Origin: Plectrocnemia conspersa
Taxonomy: Eukaryota; Arthropoda; Insecta; Trichoptera; Polycentropodidae
Assembly: GCA_009617715.1 (NCBI GenBank)
Contig: VTFK01000074.1
Span: 310,001-374,000 of the forward strand
DNA length: 64,000 nucleotides
Direction of reading: 5' to 3'
A program made the position numbers and the translations under genes. Position 1 is the first letter of the stretch, and each line of letters starts with the position of its first letter. Under the pieces are notes generated by a model. The model was not told the DNA's origin, did no database searches, and saw only the letters and a list, made by a program, of their open reading frames with translations. This document shows positions 46,728 to 59,675 of the stretch, piece by piece.

Positions 46728-49385
46728 GTGTGTGTGTGGTATATTTATTTACATCATCAACAACACATGTATTAAGTTCGTCGACACATACATATCGCGT
46801 ATCTTCTATCTTTTATCTATACAGTACGTATGTATTGGTAGCGCGCCGCGAACATAACCTCCCCTTCCTTATAGGGATGGAATTTCTTTTGGAGAAAGGG
46901 TACCGTGCGCCATTAGTTGTGGAAATATCAAAAGGAAAGTTGTAAATCAATACGAGGTGCCGTTAAATTGGATTGTTTTTCGAAAATGAAAACGGAATTT
47001 TTGCTACTCACAAATGTAAGATGAGTGCCATAACAGGAAATGAGAGAAATATGAACGATCTGAGATATGGAGAGAAACACAAGTGATTCAATAGTTTATG
47101 CCCTTGAAAAATAAAGCAATATGTCTTTGAAGTGGACTGGTTGCATCGTAACGGCAATTGAATGGCATTTTATTAATAGGAATTTAGTTTCATATATTGA
47201 TATAATTTTTTTTTATAAAATAACTAAAAACTATTTTATTAAATTAATATTAGCTCTTTGATTTACAAAAAAATATGTTTATTCAATATAAAAAATATTG
47301 ATTTACATATACGACTTTCATTCACCATTTTTTAACTAATTAAATATTCATAAATTATAAATTCATATTTAATCTATCCTAGATTGTTTTCTTATGCTTC
47401 TAATAAATCTATTTTAAAAAGCTTAATTTTATTAATATATCTTTATATAGTACATATATTAAATTTATAAGTCTATATACACTAAATAAAATATAATCAC
47501 TGACCAGCTTCTCCATCAACACTCAGTAGACTAAATACAACTAGGCACTATTTCTCTGTGGTAAATTGTACTTATCAACGATAAACTGTTACCGGCTTTT
47601 TTGGCGTCTATTTTATTTACAAAATCACAACTCTTCGACCTCGAAACTCAAAAGAGTATTACAAATTTGAATAAGTACAAGAGATAAAATTGTAATATTT
47701 GAGAAAAATAGCAATTTTGGATTTCGTCAGTAGGGCAGTATAATTTTGATTGTCTCACTTTACATTTAAATCAATTTTGAAGTAAATGAATCATTTTTAA
47801 AACACTTACATGACTTGAAAACAACTATTTTACGAAAACTAATGAATCCATCATACATGACAGCTAAACAGTGCTTTTTAAAACCTACTTGATTTAACAA
47901 AATAACAGAAAATAAAGATTAGCCATTAAATAATATCAAAAGAGTACCTCAATTGGTCAAAACGATGTATTATATTTTATTTCCGTTAAAAACGACATAT
48001 TTATATGAATCAGGATTTGATTAAATGCCACAATGAAATAAAAGTCCAGGAAAAGGCTAGACGCCACATAATTATAAAAGTGGACTAAGTCATGTATCTT
48101 TCCTTTTGAGATATTTTAAGGTTTGCGTTTAAATTAATTAAAAAATATTTTTATATCACGCACACAATGCTTTCAAATTTATATAATTTGATTAATTAAT
48201 AATTTATTTTGACTTATAAATTTTGCATGTAGCTTATAAAGAAACATAAAAATATAAAATTGACTTAACACAAAAAAAGGATTTAAAACATTGTGACACA
48301 AAACAATTAATAAACTGTTCGTAATTTTTTGTTGATTTCTTGACTTAGACCAGTTTAATAATTATGGGCTCATATAAGAATTCAACTTTTTAATATTGTG
48401 CCTAGAAGGTTTGCAATTCTAAAATACATAATCATCGAGCATGTGCTATGTTTTAAATAATTACTAAATATATAATATGTTTTTATATACTGTTTTTTCT
48501 TATGCATACCCTAAAAAAATGTTCCTGTTACCTGGTCTAATAAAATAAATAATTCCCTGGTCTAATAAAAAAGTATAAATACATATTTTTTCATAGTCAG
48601 TTCGAAAATCAAGGCTCATAAGCTCATAAATAAAATTATGCACCGCAAAGACTGTAATAAATAAAATAACTAACTATATGCGTTATATGCATTTTATTTA
48701 ACCTTTGGGGAAATTGTATACAGCTCTGTGTTAACACAACAGCCAAGAGGTTATATCAAAAATCTCTATTAGCTCGGCATCAAAGATTAACCGAAGTAAT
48801 TACACTTTCGCATCGTAGAGTCATTTCAAGCTCGAGATTAAAGGAGCCGCTTTGTTAATCGAGCGGCTACGCTTCGGTAGGAATTGTGCTCTTTGTAGCT
48901 GTGTAAAATATTTTACATACACACACAAATCTTCATTGGCTCTCGCAACTACACTTTGTGTACCAGGGGCACATTTGCTTGGCATCTTTCGAGAAAAACA
49001 CGCAAAAGCTGTTAAGTCTGCGAAAACGACGACGCCATCAAATAAACAATGTTGCATAATATATAAAGAAAAATTCTTAATTTTCTGATTTTATACAATA
49101 AGTTATCTCGAAATATGAAAATTAAATATTTTCTCATATTCTTATGGTATTTACAAGCTTTTTAAAGAAATTTGTGAGTAAAGTTTGATACATGTCAAAG
49201 AGTATTTTCACCCCTTTAAAATTTCCGCAAGGTTCTAACCAGAAACATAACATGCTACATAAACAACATAGTCATTGCCATGAGATACTATATAATTTTT
49301 TGTACTGCCATGGATCATAAAGTATTAAAACCTTATCACCAAAATCTTATTTTATATATGTATCTTTTCACACCACACACACAAT
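46728..49385. other. AT-rich; GC-richer block at ~48790-49060
   Basis: The block contains GAGCGGCTACGCTTCGGTAG and GTACCAGGGGCACATTTGC and has open frames on both strands without motifs. A doubled CCTGGTCTAATAAAA (48530 and 48555) is a minor repeat. The region is otherwise featureless. Confidence 0.25.
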
Positions 49386-49423
49386 CGGATTTGTCCGCCA
49401 GACATCCGTGGCGGACAGATCCG
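49386..49423. repeat. 14-bp inverted repeat (GC-rich hairpin)
   Basis: CGGATTTGTCCGCC and GGCGGACAGATCCG pair with one mismatch around a 10-nt loop (AGACATCCGT). It is an unusually GC-rich stem for this window. No element borders were found. Confidence 0.7.
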
Positions 49424-50726
49424 TACGTGTATGGCCAGCTAAGGACTTGAGGGTGTTCAAAAGCATCCAGCAGTCTTTGTATACTGCTCTGGATTTCTTA
49501 TGAAAATAGGCTGCTAACAATCGTTTAGGCTATGGTTCATAAAGTGCAATGTCATGTTATTTTCCAGACCTTTATACATTCACTACATTGATTGAGTCAC
49601 CATCATGTTAAGCTGCTTTATGTATTATATTTCTGTATGTAAAATTTAGGAAAATGAAATCTCTAATTTCATAGAAAATTGTAGCGGATATATTTCTTTA
49701 GCTCAAACTGCAGTTCTAACATCGTTTTTAGAATATCGATGCAGAAATAATTACATTGACATTGAGAAATTTTCACTTTAACTTTAAATAAAAGTGATAT
49801 TATGCTAAGTGGTATATTTCAATAAAATAAACTAACGGAACTCTATAAATGTGTCTTTTGGGATATTTCCGTACTATGCTTTGTTTGAAGTACTATTTGG
49901 TTATACTAATTTTGTATTGATAATCATAGCTTGAGTATGAAAGTATGAATTCTGTTGGACTTAAGACATAAATAATGACTTTTGATTTGTTAAAGTTTGT
50001 CTGTATCACTAACTATAATATTAGGGTATTTTTCAGGCTTTCGTCTTTGGCCGGGCGGCCCCACCGAAGACTTCTACTAAATTAAATCATTCTCTAGAGC
50101 AGTGGTCTTCAAAGTTGAAAACGCAAGTCAAGTATATCAAATAATAAGAACACGATTACAAACATAAAATAAGCGATAAATAGTCAATTGTGATGCATTC
50201 AAATCGATAGCAAATCTTTTCAATAAATTTGATTTTTTTACAAATATAGGTATATATTAAAAAATATGCACTAATTTTTTTTTCTAATATGTCATATATT
50301 TTAAATCGTCTAATTATATTTAAAGTTTATTAAATCATATATTTTTCAAATTTTACAAATTTATTGAAAAAAGAGTTTTTAAAAACCACTAAACTAATAT
50401 TAACAATATTAAGTGATAGATAAATAAGAATTAAAAAATAAGCAGAAATTGTAAATTAGAAGCAAACACTCCACAATAAATTCGCTTAAAATTTATCTTG
50501 ATGGGAAACGTGAATAAAGCTAGGAGAAGCTTTAACGTTTACGTTAGAACGTAAATCAAAGATGCATGACTTGTTTAAGTTCAACGATGTGAATGTTTGA
50601 AGATTGGTTCTTTCGAATATATTCACATTTGTATTCCAATAATATACTAGATTGAGTCTACACTATATTTTATTTTTTAATAAATAGCTTCCTAGCCTTT
50701 GTACCAAATAGTTCATATAATACATA
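49424..50726. other. No gene; hairpin at 50042 and hAT-like end at ~50101
   Basis: GTCTTTGG and CCGAAGAC flank a GC-rich core (50042-50070). At ~50101 CAGTGGTCTTCAAAGTTGAA looks like a hAT 5' terminus, but I could not find the inverse CCACTG end. The rest is AT-rich. Confidence 0.3.
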
Positions 50727-50728
50727 TA

Positions 50729-51430
50729 TTGGGTTGATGCAAAGGTTTTGCCATTTTTTTATGATGTTAACAAAATATTTTTGTTGCTACTTTTTGCTCA
50801 TTTTGGCTTAGCCAGTTAACAGTAAAGAATCATAATATTTTTTTGTGAATGTCTGCTATAAAAGTAAATATTATATGTAACTTCCTATAAGTAATTCTGC
50901 AAGTATATTAACCAAAAACATTTGCGACGTGTACAAGAAATATTCAACTAAAATTCGATTTACACAAAGGTGGTTTAAAAAAATCGGACCAAAGATTTTT
51001 TTTATTGGTTAATAAATGACGTACCTGGAGACCTTTAAGGTCATAATTGCCATTGCTTCACTTTAAAATACCAAGAAGATTACATTAAAGATTAGAGTCA
51101 ATCAGCTAACTGTTGTGAGACATTTGCATCGCATAAGAATAATTTCATTATAAAGTTTTTACTTCCCCAATTGTCAGCCGCCAATCAATTGGACTGTGTT
51201 TTTTGCTTCGAGTGAAAAACAAAAAGACAAAAACATGAGTGTTTTTGTATCTATTGGTAACTGGACATTATATATGGATTGTCTAATGTGACATAAAAAA
51301 GACAAGCCCAATTAAAGGCAGAAATCCATACAAAATGGCAATGCTGTGTGTAAAGTGAAATTGCAATCAGCTACTAATAATTGTTGTAAAAAGAGCAAAT
51401 TCTGCGTGTGCAATTAGGTGATTTATAAAG
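50729..51430 (+). pseudogene. Decayed mariner transposon
   Basis: A mariner-type terminus, TTGGGTTGATGCAAAGG, then TTTTGCC follows a TA dinucleotide (50727-50728). Downstream frames hold weak mariner transposase traces. The clearest is at ~51268-51420: KRQAQLKAEIHTKWQCCV, then an interrupted stretch ending QILRVQLG. This lines up with the mariner block around the catalytic region (HxKKVMLCxWWDxxG then YYELL). The helix-turn-helix region near 50960 is barely recognisable. Many stops and frameshifts are present, and no 3' TIR was found, so it is truncated and inactive. Confidence 0.55.
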
Positions 51431-52479
51431 AGATGATTATACTTTTGACTCATAGTGGAACTTTTACTTTTGACTCATATCCCACGATCACGGGCAAAAG
51501 GTGACATCAACCATAAGAGTTTTATAACAAACAATATTTTAGCCGCCGTTGTACAGAATCAATCAATATTCTCTTCATACATCAGATGCATTCTTTTATC
51601 ACTAATAACTAGTTCGTCAATCCTAGGCATAATTTAAAAATACATTTTTCGCACAAATTAAATTAAAAAATCATATTTATGTAATTTTACAGTAACTAGT
51701 TGTCAACTTCTAACGTGTAATTGTGATAGTCCAGCGTGCGTGTGTTTTACATAAAAATTGGAAGCTCTGACGTTCACTTCCTTAGACAATGTTTAATGTA
51801 TGGAGTCCATACAAACTGTAAAATCAAAACTTGACGTGATACATTATGGTCACCAAACAATCAAATCCCAGTAACAGGGAATAAAATACTCGCGAGCATT
51901 ATTAGTTCAACTCAAAACGTCCGATTGAGCGGTTAACCGATTTATAAAAAAAAGTTCACTAATGCGTCCCGAGTCTGATTTAATTCAGTTAATTGAAGCG
52001 TCAAACGCTTATTCGAAATATCGATTTTTACCGTTCGGAATGAGCCTCCGAAGACAAATTAATTAATTAAAACCCTATTGAACTCAGTCACGGTCGCTCG
52101 AGCCCGTCGATGGGTTTAAGTGGAAAACGGAGGATCAGCGCCGTTTTCGCAAATTGTATTATTATCATTCTGGAAACATTTTATTTTACTTTCTTCCGCG
52201 GAAGTAATTTAACAATTCTCGCATCGATACGCCGAGCTCTAATGCTCCCCCATTAGGATGATTAATTTCTAGAGCGGACACTTTCAATTTGATTTCGGCG
52301 AAATTTTCCGAGCCCTAACCGCATCGAACCTTTCTGCTAAGCCCGAAAACGGTCGCGACGAGTATAAAAGACAAAAATGGGATGTATTAAAAGTGTCTCG
52401 CTGAGCGATAATGAAAAATTCCTGACGAAACAACGGACGCGAATAATCACATACACAACACTTTCATGATAAATTGATA
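51431..52479. other. No gene; GC-richer block at ~51880-52440
   Basis: The block includes AAAACGTCCGATTGAGCGG, GGTCGCTCGAGCCCGTCGAT, TTTCTTCCGCGGAAG and GAGCCCTAACCGCATCGAAC, along with many TTAATTAATTAA and TAAT cores. It is the longest such block in the right half and a strong candidate for a conserved regulatory region or promoter-proximal DNA. GAGTATAAAAGAC at ~52358 resembles a TATA box. Confidence 0.3.
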
Positions 52480-53100
52480 TAAATATGTTTTTATTAATTT
52501 AATTAAAAATAATAAATTTTCCAGGCACGAAACTTATTTGTCTATTCATTCAATTAAGGGTCAATATAGCGTAGTACATAGTACAGTTGCGTTTGACTCC
52601 CCTGGCACTCGCAAATTCATGGACATTCTTCGCGCGCGTGTCACAATAAGAACATAGGGCACATGCTCTTGCTCACAAAATTATTACATATTACAAGGAC
52701 ATTTAATACGTAAAAATAGGGAAAAAATTTGATTTGCTGACTTCGTTAAATTCACAAAATACAGTTGAAAGAACCTAATCTATGCCTAGTCTCCCATATA
52801 ACGTAGTATTCCTATGACGAATTCCCAATCTCTACGCAATAGGGAGGTCGACTGCAATTAATTTAAGACACAAAATTATGCATTATAATTGTATTTGTAC
52901 TCTACGATTAAGCATACACGTGTCTCTAATCACACTCCAAGGATGCTTCCTAAGATAATTTCACGTTAGAGTTAGAAAAATACCGAAAGCACGCCACGAT
53001 AAAAACTAAACAAGGAGAATAAGGCACGACGCCCACTAGTCGTAATTTGGTGAAAAATATCCCCTTTCGAAACTTACGGTTGCCATTTACGTGTCAGTGA
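52480..53100 (-). other. Possible minus-strand 3'UTR or exon
   Basis: The region is of intermediate composition, without repeats or coding motifs. It ends on the minus strand with AATAAA (inside TTAATAAAAACA, near 52492). Such texture is typical of insect 3'UTRs. I found no upstream coding exon, so the call is tentative. On the plus strand the same place offers a TTTTCCAG acceptor-like string at ~52524. Confidence 0.2.
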
Positions 53101-54030
53101 AGAAACACACATTAAAAGTATCATAAAATAGGACTACAAAGAATAATACATTAAGAAGTTCAAGCTAAAAACTCTTTTGCAGTTGTTGTTATCAATTTGG
53201 TTTTAATTGAAATTACTTTTTTAACGGGCGATAAGAATAGACAATTGTTCAAGTTATAATTTTTATATATTTATTGAATTTCACAAGCAACGATATACTG
53301 TTGTTATTAAGATAGAAATACAAAAAAATAGCTACACAAAAGTATTATTTGGTACTAGAATTCAAAAGATATAAATTCGTACAAACTGTATTCATACAAA
53401 ATGTACGAATCGAAGAATGATCTTTGTTTGATTTTTATAATGTTTAAAAATATAATAAAATAAACTGTTTACGAATTATATTCATTAAGATACAAAGGTA
53501 ATTAAAAGTGATTATTTTTATTTGGTTAGCAACCGTCCGTTTAAGTGGTATAGCTTATTAGCAATTTATATTATTTATAAATATTAGGAGATGCTAATAC
53601 AATTAATAACCAACTTCTCTTTGTTTATAGCAAAGACATTAACAAAGACTTATTATTTAATTAAGAGAAAAAAAAATGTAAATCTTTTTTCTTATAAACC
53701 ATATGAACTTTTTTTAATGCGTTTAAAGATCGTTAACAATGCTAGGTAGTATCTTAAATTATAATTAATAAAGCTTGTTTCTGTAAACATTTGAACTCTA
53801 AGATTAAATCAACTAAAGGGCTAGCTGTCGTTGCGACCCAAAACCAACATTTAACAGAAAAAGTGAACTGACAATAAAAATAAAATTTAATATATGTCAT
53901 ATATATTATATACATATAATGATATTGATGATTTTTTATTTTATTTTATTGTTTTTTGTGTGTTAATTTAATTATGTGTAATATATACATACATCTTTAA
54001 TATATATTAAATAATACAATTATTGTTCTC
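53101..54030. other. AT-rich DNA, no feature seen
   Basis: No gene, element end or strong inverted repeat recognised. Confidence 0.4.
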
Positions 54031-54110
54031 GACAATCGTGACGCATTAGAGTAACCCGTTAGGTTACGATGGTCTTAATTTAATCTAAATAAATAATTAG
54101 ACCGTATTAA
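54031..54110 (+). repeat. Dispersed repeat end (GTGACGCATT family)
   Basis: GACAATCGTGACGCATTAG, then AGTAACCCGTTAGGTTACG, then TAATTTAATCTAAATAAATA matches the copies at 62663 (plus) and 2283 (minus). It is probably the 3' end of a non-LTR element, judged from its tail. Confidence 0.55.
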
Positions 54111-54333
54111 CATTCATTTAACTAACTAATTTAAAATAAAGCGATACAAATAATATATAACACGCCCTCCTGTACTAACCTTTATAATAAATTTTTAATA
54201 CCAAAAAATACTATAAAAATATTATGCGAGACCATATTAACCCACAAGTAGTAAACTTGCTTTAGAGCAAAACTTGCTAAGATTATATTTTACATTTTTA
54301 ATCTCTTAAGTATGCGCTATAATAAAACGACCA

Positions 54334-54429
54334 ACTGTCGAATTAGGGAATTGCGCGTTATTGCGCGTAAGTGGTGCTCCTATTGCTTTGCATTCAAATG
54401 TGACGTCACGCAGTAATAATTCGACAGCG
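54334..54429. mobile_element. ~96-bp MITE
   Basis: ACTGTCGAATTAGGGA at the left pairs with TAATAATTCGACAGCG at the right (inverse CGCTGTCGAATTATTA). The core GTGGTGCTCCTATTGCTT recurs inverted at 11211-11300. A GTGACGTCAC palindrome lies near the right end. Confidence 0.6.
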
Positions 54430-57400
54430 TCTTAAAGAAGAGACTAGTGGGCTATGAATGGCGTGGTTTCAAAGCAGATTTTTTTTATCGAATTAAAAGA
54501 GCATTAGGTTTATTGTGCGATGATCTTATGTCTGTTCTAAAAAAATATAATATACGTCATCATTACCAGACTAAGCACACATGAAAGTTTTAAGCAGATT
54601 TTTTTATCGCGGCGCATTTTTTCCGCGAATATAAAAAAAGAAAAAGCTGGTAATAAAATAAATACACGAGTGGCTCATTTATAAACTAATGGAAAAAAGA
54701 CATTTAAAAAATGATTGTTGCAGCCTTATTTTAATCTATCAGTCTTTCGGCGTAGGGTTGAGCACATTGTGTGTAACATCAATAGGCAATTTATACACTT
54801 AAACGCTAGCGACTCCCCGACGTTTTTTATACAAAATATTTTTTTAGAACAAGTAACAAATTATATTTTTTTAATTATTAAAGCTTATTGTATTAGCTTA
54901 ATTTATCGATACACATAGTATTTAATATTCAAATTTATAAAAAGATACTGACTCGTGAAGAGAAATAACATGCGACTCAATAAAACACTGTCACTGACGT
55001 TTATGGGTTAATAGCAAAGCATATTTTAAAAGATTTTATTCGGCTAAACCTAGTGGTTCCTTGTTTGACTTTCAACGCTTTGTCTTGCTAAATCCAAGTT
55101 TCTCAAGGCACCCTATTTGATACTACAACAATTAACGAAATAGCGAATATGTTGTATATAATTAAATGGTTAGGTAAAAATATTAACAGTTAGTACCTAT
55201 TTGTATATGCGTCTGCAAACGTGAGTTACTCATTTGCACCACATTGTTTATTCGAAGAATTAATGCTATACTTAAAGTGACAAATATTTTTAATGAAGTT
55301 GCGAAAGCGTTAATAAAAATATAATACATTGTGAAGTAAAATCGACTAAGATGTGTCAGATCATAGCAGGTTAAGACTTAGTAGAAAAAAATATTATTAA
55401 TTGTATTATTTACAAGTGGGTACTTTGTGAGATACATCTCAATTTATCATGTTTTATTGAACCAGTTCTATCAGCGGTGAACTTTACTCGCTATCGTAAA
55501 CTTTACTGTCATTAGTTCCGTGTCTCTTTTTTATCAGAAATGGAAGCAATGAATATCCTGATTTGATATATCATACAGAATAGCTCTTAGTATCGAATAC
55601 TAAATGACTTTTGTAATGTGCCTTTGTTGCATATACAATGTGATTTGTTAACGAATTTAACCATGAACAACAAAGAAAAACAGTTATTATATATGGAACT
55701 TACAATGCATTTAAAAAAAAGGAAATGACGTTTTTTGAAGCATATTTAAATTTTGCATTGTGAGTCGCCGAGCTTCAAATATTTACGATCTGGCACTCTT
55801 ATTATATATTATAAATAATTTTCTAACCCCTGCTTTAGATGAATCATTTATTTTTTAAGAAGCTCTAAGTTTTTTAGTTTAGTAAATAGTTTTAAGTTAA
55901 ATAATATAAATAAATAATTAATCTATAATTTATAGTATTTTGTATTTTTTCCTTAAGGTTTCTAATGTTTTTATTACTATTAATCCTAATTATTTTTTTA
56001 ATTAAATTTAGTAACTTATAATTGCAATATTTTCCTGTATTTTTACTATAGTTTAACTACAGTTTACAAACTTTATGCTCAATAATAAGTAAAGGGGTGT
56101 TCTAATTCTAAAATAAAATGTTTATTTATATTTTCACTTTACAAATTTCCCTCGTATTTTGATACCCACAATAATTTAAAAAATATGCATAATTCACGAC
56201 TTCCATCGAATTTAGTAGATACTAAAATTTATTACTGCGCTGTTAAAATTCCATTAAACACCCGTCCGAAAGTTTTACCATTCTCAAGCTGTAAACTGAA
56301 AGCGATGATTAATTATTTACTAGTACGCCTGATAACGAATTCGAACGAACCGAAACTCACATTATCCCACAAAAGAAAATATGGATGTATTGTACATATT
56401 TTTTCTTGATAAACTGGCGAACATCCATTAACAATATATTTATGAGTAGAATAACTATACTTTGATAGAATGTATTTGACCATTGTTCTCACAAGGTTTC
56501 GTTGTATTTTAGCCAAGAGTTAAATTTATATGATGAAGGTTTCGAATATGATGTTGACACTTGATAGAATAGTGATTATTGTTACAGATTTATTAAAAAA
56601 ATGATTTATCAGGAATTTTCACTATGATACAATTGCAGAGAGTAAACAATATCCGAATAGTTGGAAGCTTTGTACCAAAAATGTTATTAGTTTGATCCAA
56701 GTTCACCCGCAAATATGCTGATTGATTTATAACCAGCAAAGTTGGCTAGGGTATAATCTCAAGAACGCGCGCCACCGATTTCGCTTCAATGACGTACGTC
56801 GTTCGTTAATAGCAGTGGCTCCTACGTATGTATTTTCCTATTGTTTAAAGTTTCCATTGTTCCCGGCGAGAAAGAGCGAATCTTCCCCTTTCGAGAACAG
56901 CGCTCCTAATACCGGGTAATGTAATTATCTTGAGTGTTTAAAATTTTGCCTACGTGCCACCACTGCATAATTTCAAAATATAAGTACAGAAATCTTAATT
57001 GTATATAATTTTATTATTAAAGAAGAAAGGTTCTATTTCTGCCTGGAAGTTTCATCGCCAATAAAATATTTTCAGTATTTGAGATTAGCAAAGAATAAGG
57101 GAGAGTTCTAAAATTAACTTGAGCATTTAACAAACTCGAAAACAATTCGGATGATGTGACGTAATGAAAGGCTTAAAGGCTTCGTGTTCATTAAATCGTT
57201 TTTCGACTATGAAAAAGTATTGAAATTTAGATAATGCTTTTGACATAGACATAGGCTAATATATAAGATTTCATTAGATATTAAACTGCAATAAGTATTT
57301 TTTTGTGAATATAATGCTTTACTTATTTCGGTCCCCAAAATATGATTCATATGAACCCAGGTTTGATATTCTAACATTCGCCGCTTAAAGTTTATTTGAA

Positions 57401-58003
57401 TCACTTGAAATGTTCCAAAAAAATAGCCAAATTTATTCTATCTAACCAACGCTCGACGTTATCATATTTTTTTAAATAACGCACACCCCCGCTCTATGCA
57501 CCGACGCTGTATAATATTTATGTCACAATTATATTACGGAAATTTTATTTTTTAAAAAACTATTAAAAACCATTAACTCAATCACATTTTTAATATAATT
57601 AAGAAATTGATCGCTAACCGGTGGACTACTGATAAACGGAAAGACAAAAATATATTTACAATTTTCATGCTGTTTAAAATATTTCATTATGTTCTAAATT
57701 AACATTTTTTATTTTTTTACGTATTAAATATCATGTTTGTTTAACGCCCAGACAAATATATAATGTTAGTGATTAACGCATTATTTTTCTAGCAGCAAAA
57801 TAATTTAAGATTCCAAGATCTCTTGTGTTATGAAAATAACATATAAACATTTAAAGAACAAAACCCCTTACGCATTAGGTGCGCAATATACCCATTTATC
57901 ATTTTTTATGCCGACCAATACGGAACGGACCGTACGTGACAATAAACGGAATAAAAGCCATTCGAGTGCTAATATCCTACGGCAGTTCTAAACCTTTTGC
58001 GTT
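54430..58003. other. AT-rich DNA; GC-richer block at ~56740-56920
   Basis: The block has ACGCGCGCCACCGATTTCGC, ATGACGTACGTCGTTCG and CCCGGCGAGAAAGAGCG. Elsewhere no gene is recognised. Partial direct repeats AAGCAGATTTTTTTATCG lie at 54473 and 54593. The small frames at 56185-56516 and 57207-57404 show no domain. Confidence 0.25.
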
Positions 58004-58037
58004 AGAATTTAAACAGGCTGCAGCTTGTTTAAATTCT
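58004..58037. repeat. 34-bp palindrome
   Basis: AGAATTTAAACA and TGTTTAAATTCT are perfect 12-bp arms around GGCTGCAGCT, itself nearly palindromic through CTGCAG. Confidence 0.85.
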
Positions 58038-58118
58038 TAGGCAAGTCATTAAAGTCCAATAAGAAAATAACCTAATCTAATCTAACACACCTAGCTCATT
58101 GTAATTGATCGTTCGATC

Positions 58119-58164
58119 GATTGTGAATTGATTTAAAATTTCTGATTTTAATCAATTCACAATC
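58119..58164. repeat. ~19-bp inverted repeat
   Basis: GATTGTGAATTGATT (58119-58133) and AATCAATTCACAATC (58150-58164) are exact complements. Pairing continues into TAAAA/TTTTA with a one-base bulge. It sits just before the repeat at 58195. Confidence 0.8.
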
Positions 58165-58194
58165 ATATCTATAAATAACAGCGTAATTTTATAC

Positions 58195-58440
58195 TATTAA
58201 TTTATTTTGGTCAATAATATTAATTGTTTGTTGATTTTTAAAGTGAGGCAAGTCCACTTAAAATAAATTAATTTTAATAAAAATTGAAAACCGTGCTATG
58301 TTAGTTAGTTTCCATATTTACTGTGGAGCTAACAATCATATGTATCATTCTGTAAGTATTTTGAAACTAAACGTTAAAGACGGATGGAAAATATATACAA
58401 AATAAATTATTGTGGATTTTTATAATTAGTATAACTATAT
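58195..58440 (+). repeat. Partial copy of the AAAGTGRGGCAAG element
   Basis: TTGTTTGTTGATTTTTAAAG, then TGAGGCAAGTCCACTTAAA and following blocks up to AAAATATATACAAAATAAAT match 23815-24060. It stops about 20 bp before the left end of the element at 58462. Confidence 0.65.
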
Positions 58441-58461
58441 TCATTGTAATTGTATTTATTA

Positions 58462-59561
58462 TGCTTGCACTACACTCTCTGGAAGTTGTCCGAATCAAAG
58501 TTCAACTGAAGTCGGCCGAGGTCACCGACTTTCGAGTAGCGGCCACACTGCCACAAATTTCATATGCCGTCCGAACTACGAGCGTGAATGACGTCCGCAC
58601 GGCGGCTGCTGTCACGTACAGCTGGCATATTTGCACGCGATCGAAAAATGTGCCAAATAATCGCAATTTTTAAATTGCAATATTATTAAAATTACGCTAC
58701 TGATAATTATAAAAGTTTTTGTGGGCACTCATCAATACAATATCAGTGAAAACTTTTCGGTCGTAAATATTCAATTAACGCATAAATCTTTGTCAGCTTT
58801 TGCAAAATGCCATAAGGCATAAAAATTATACTTCAGAATACGAACACTACATCTATGACTATCCTAGAGTTTGTCGCCATCGATTCTAAATAAGAATTCG
58901 TTATGGTGTGACATTTATATAAACTGATCTAGGAAAATACATAAGGATATTCGAAACAATTGTTTTTAACAAAATCAAGTACCACTAATTATTTTTTTAT
59001 TATTTAATTTTATATGAAAAAAATATAATAACGATATCTGTTAGAAGAATATACTATCAAAAATATAATGAATCCCTTTTGGTGCCCTAAAATATTCAAA
59101 GATGTCAGTAAGAGTCTGTTGAAGTCCCCGATAAGCATGTGGTATTATAACTTGACCACGTGACCACGATTCAGCGCTCATCATGCGTGTTGACCATAGA
59201 ATGCCTACGCGCATACTGAAATTGAACCGAGTCACTCGTTCTATCTCAGTTTTTCGAAAAACCATATCATTATCTCTCTCACTCTCGTCACTTAACACGC
59301 GAGAGAGCGAAAGAGGAAGTATCTCCCCGCTCGCGCTCGAAAGAGCAGCTCCGACTTCGGTCCGTTTGCCGACAATATTCGGAAGCGCTCGAAGCTGGCC
59401 AAGTCGACTGAATTACCACCACTTTACCTTCCGTTCTGGGTAACCTCGGACAACTTCCGAGAGATTTTAGAGCGGGCAGAACCGAACTCGACCGAAGTAA
59501 CCCACTATTTTCTCCGTCCTTGGCTAACCTTGGCCAACTTCCAGAGAGTGTAGTGCAGGCA
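58462..59561. mobile_element. Non-autonomous Harbinger-like element, copy 2
   Basis: The 1100-bp element matches 21531-22568 over almost its whole length. Ends are TGCTTGCACTACACTCTC and the inverse of GAGAGTGTAGTGCAGGCA. TTA flanks both sides (58459-58461 and 59562-59564), which supports a 3-bp target duplication. It keeps ~30 bp that copy 1 lost and lacks a short stretch that copy 1 has near 22370. There is no transposase. The frames at 58410 and 59041-59443 are not genes. Confidence 0.75.
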
Positions 59562-59675
59562 TTAGATATTTTTTCTAAAATGATTTTTATAAAAATGCAA
59601 ATATAAAAGATATGGCACTATCGCTTAGTACTGATTTTTTGCTATTTTCTACAATAAATTTATCAAACAATTATA

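Noticed and set aside
57200..57260. FDYEKVLKF-like codons as an RT motif
   Set aside because: Single short match with no flanking RT blocks.
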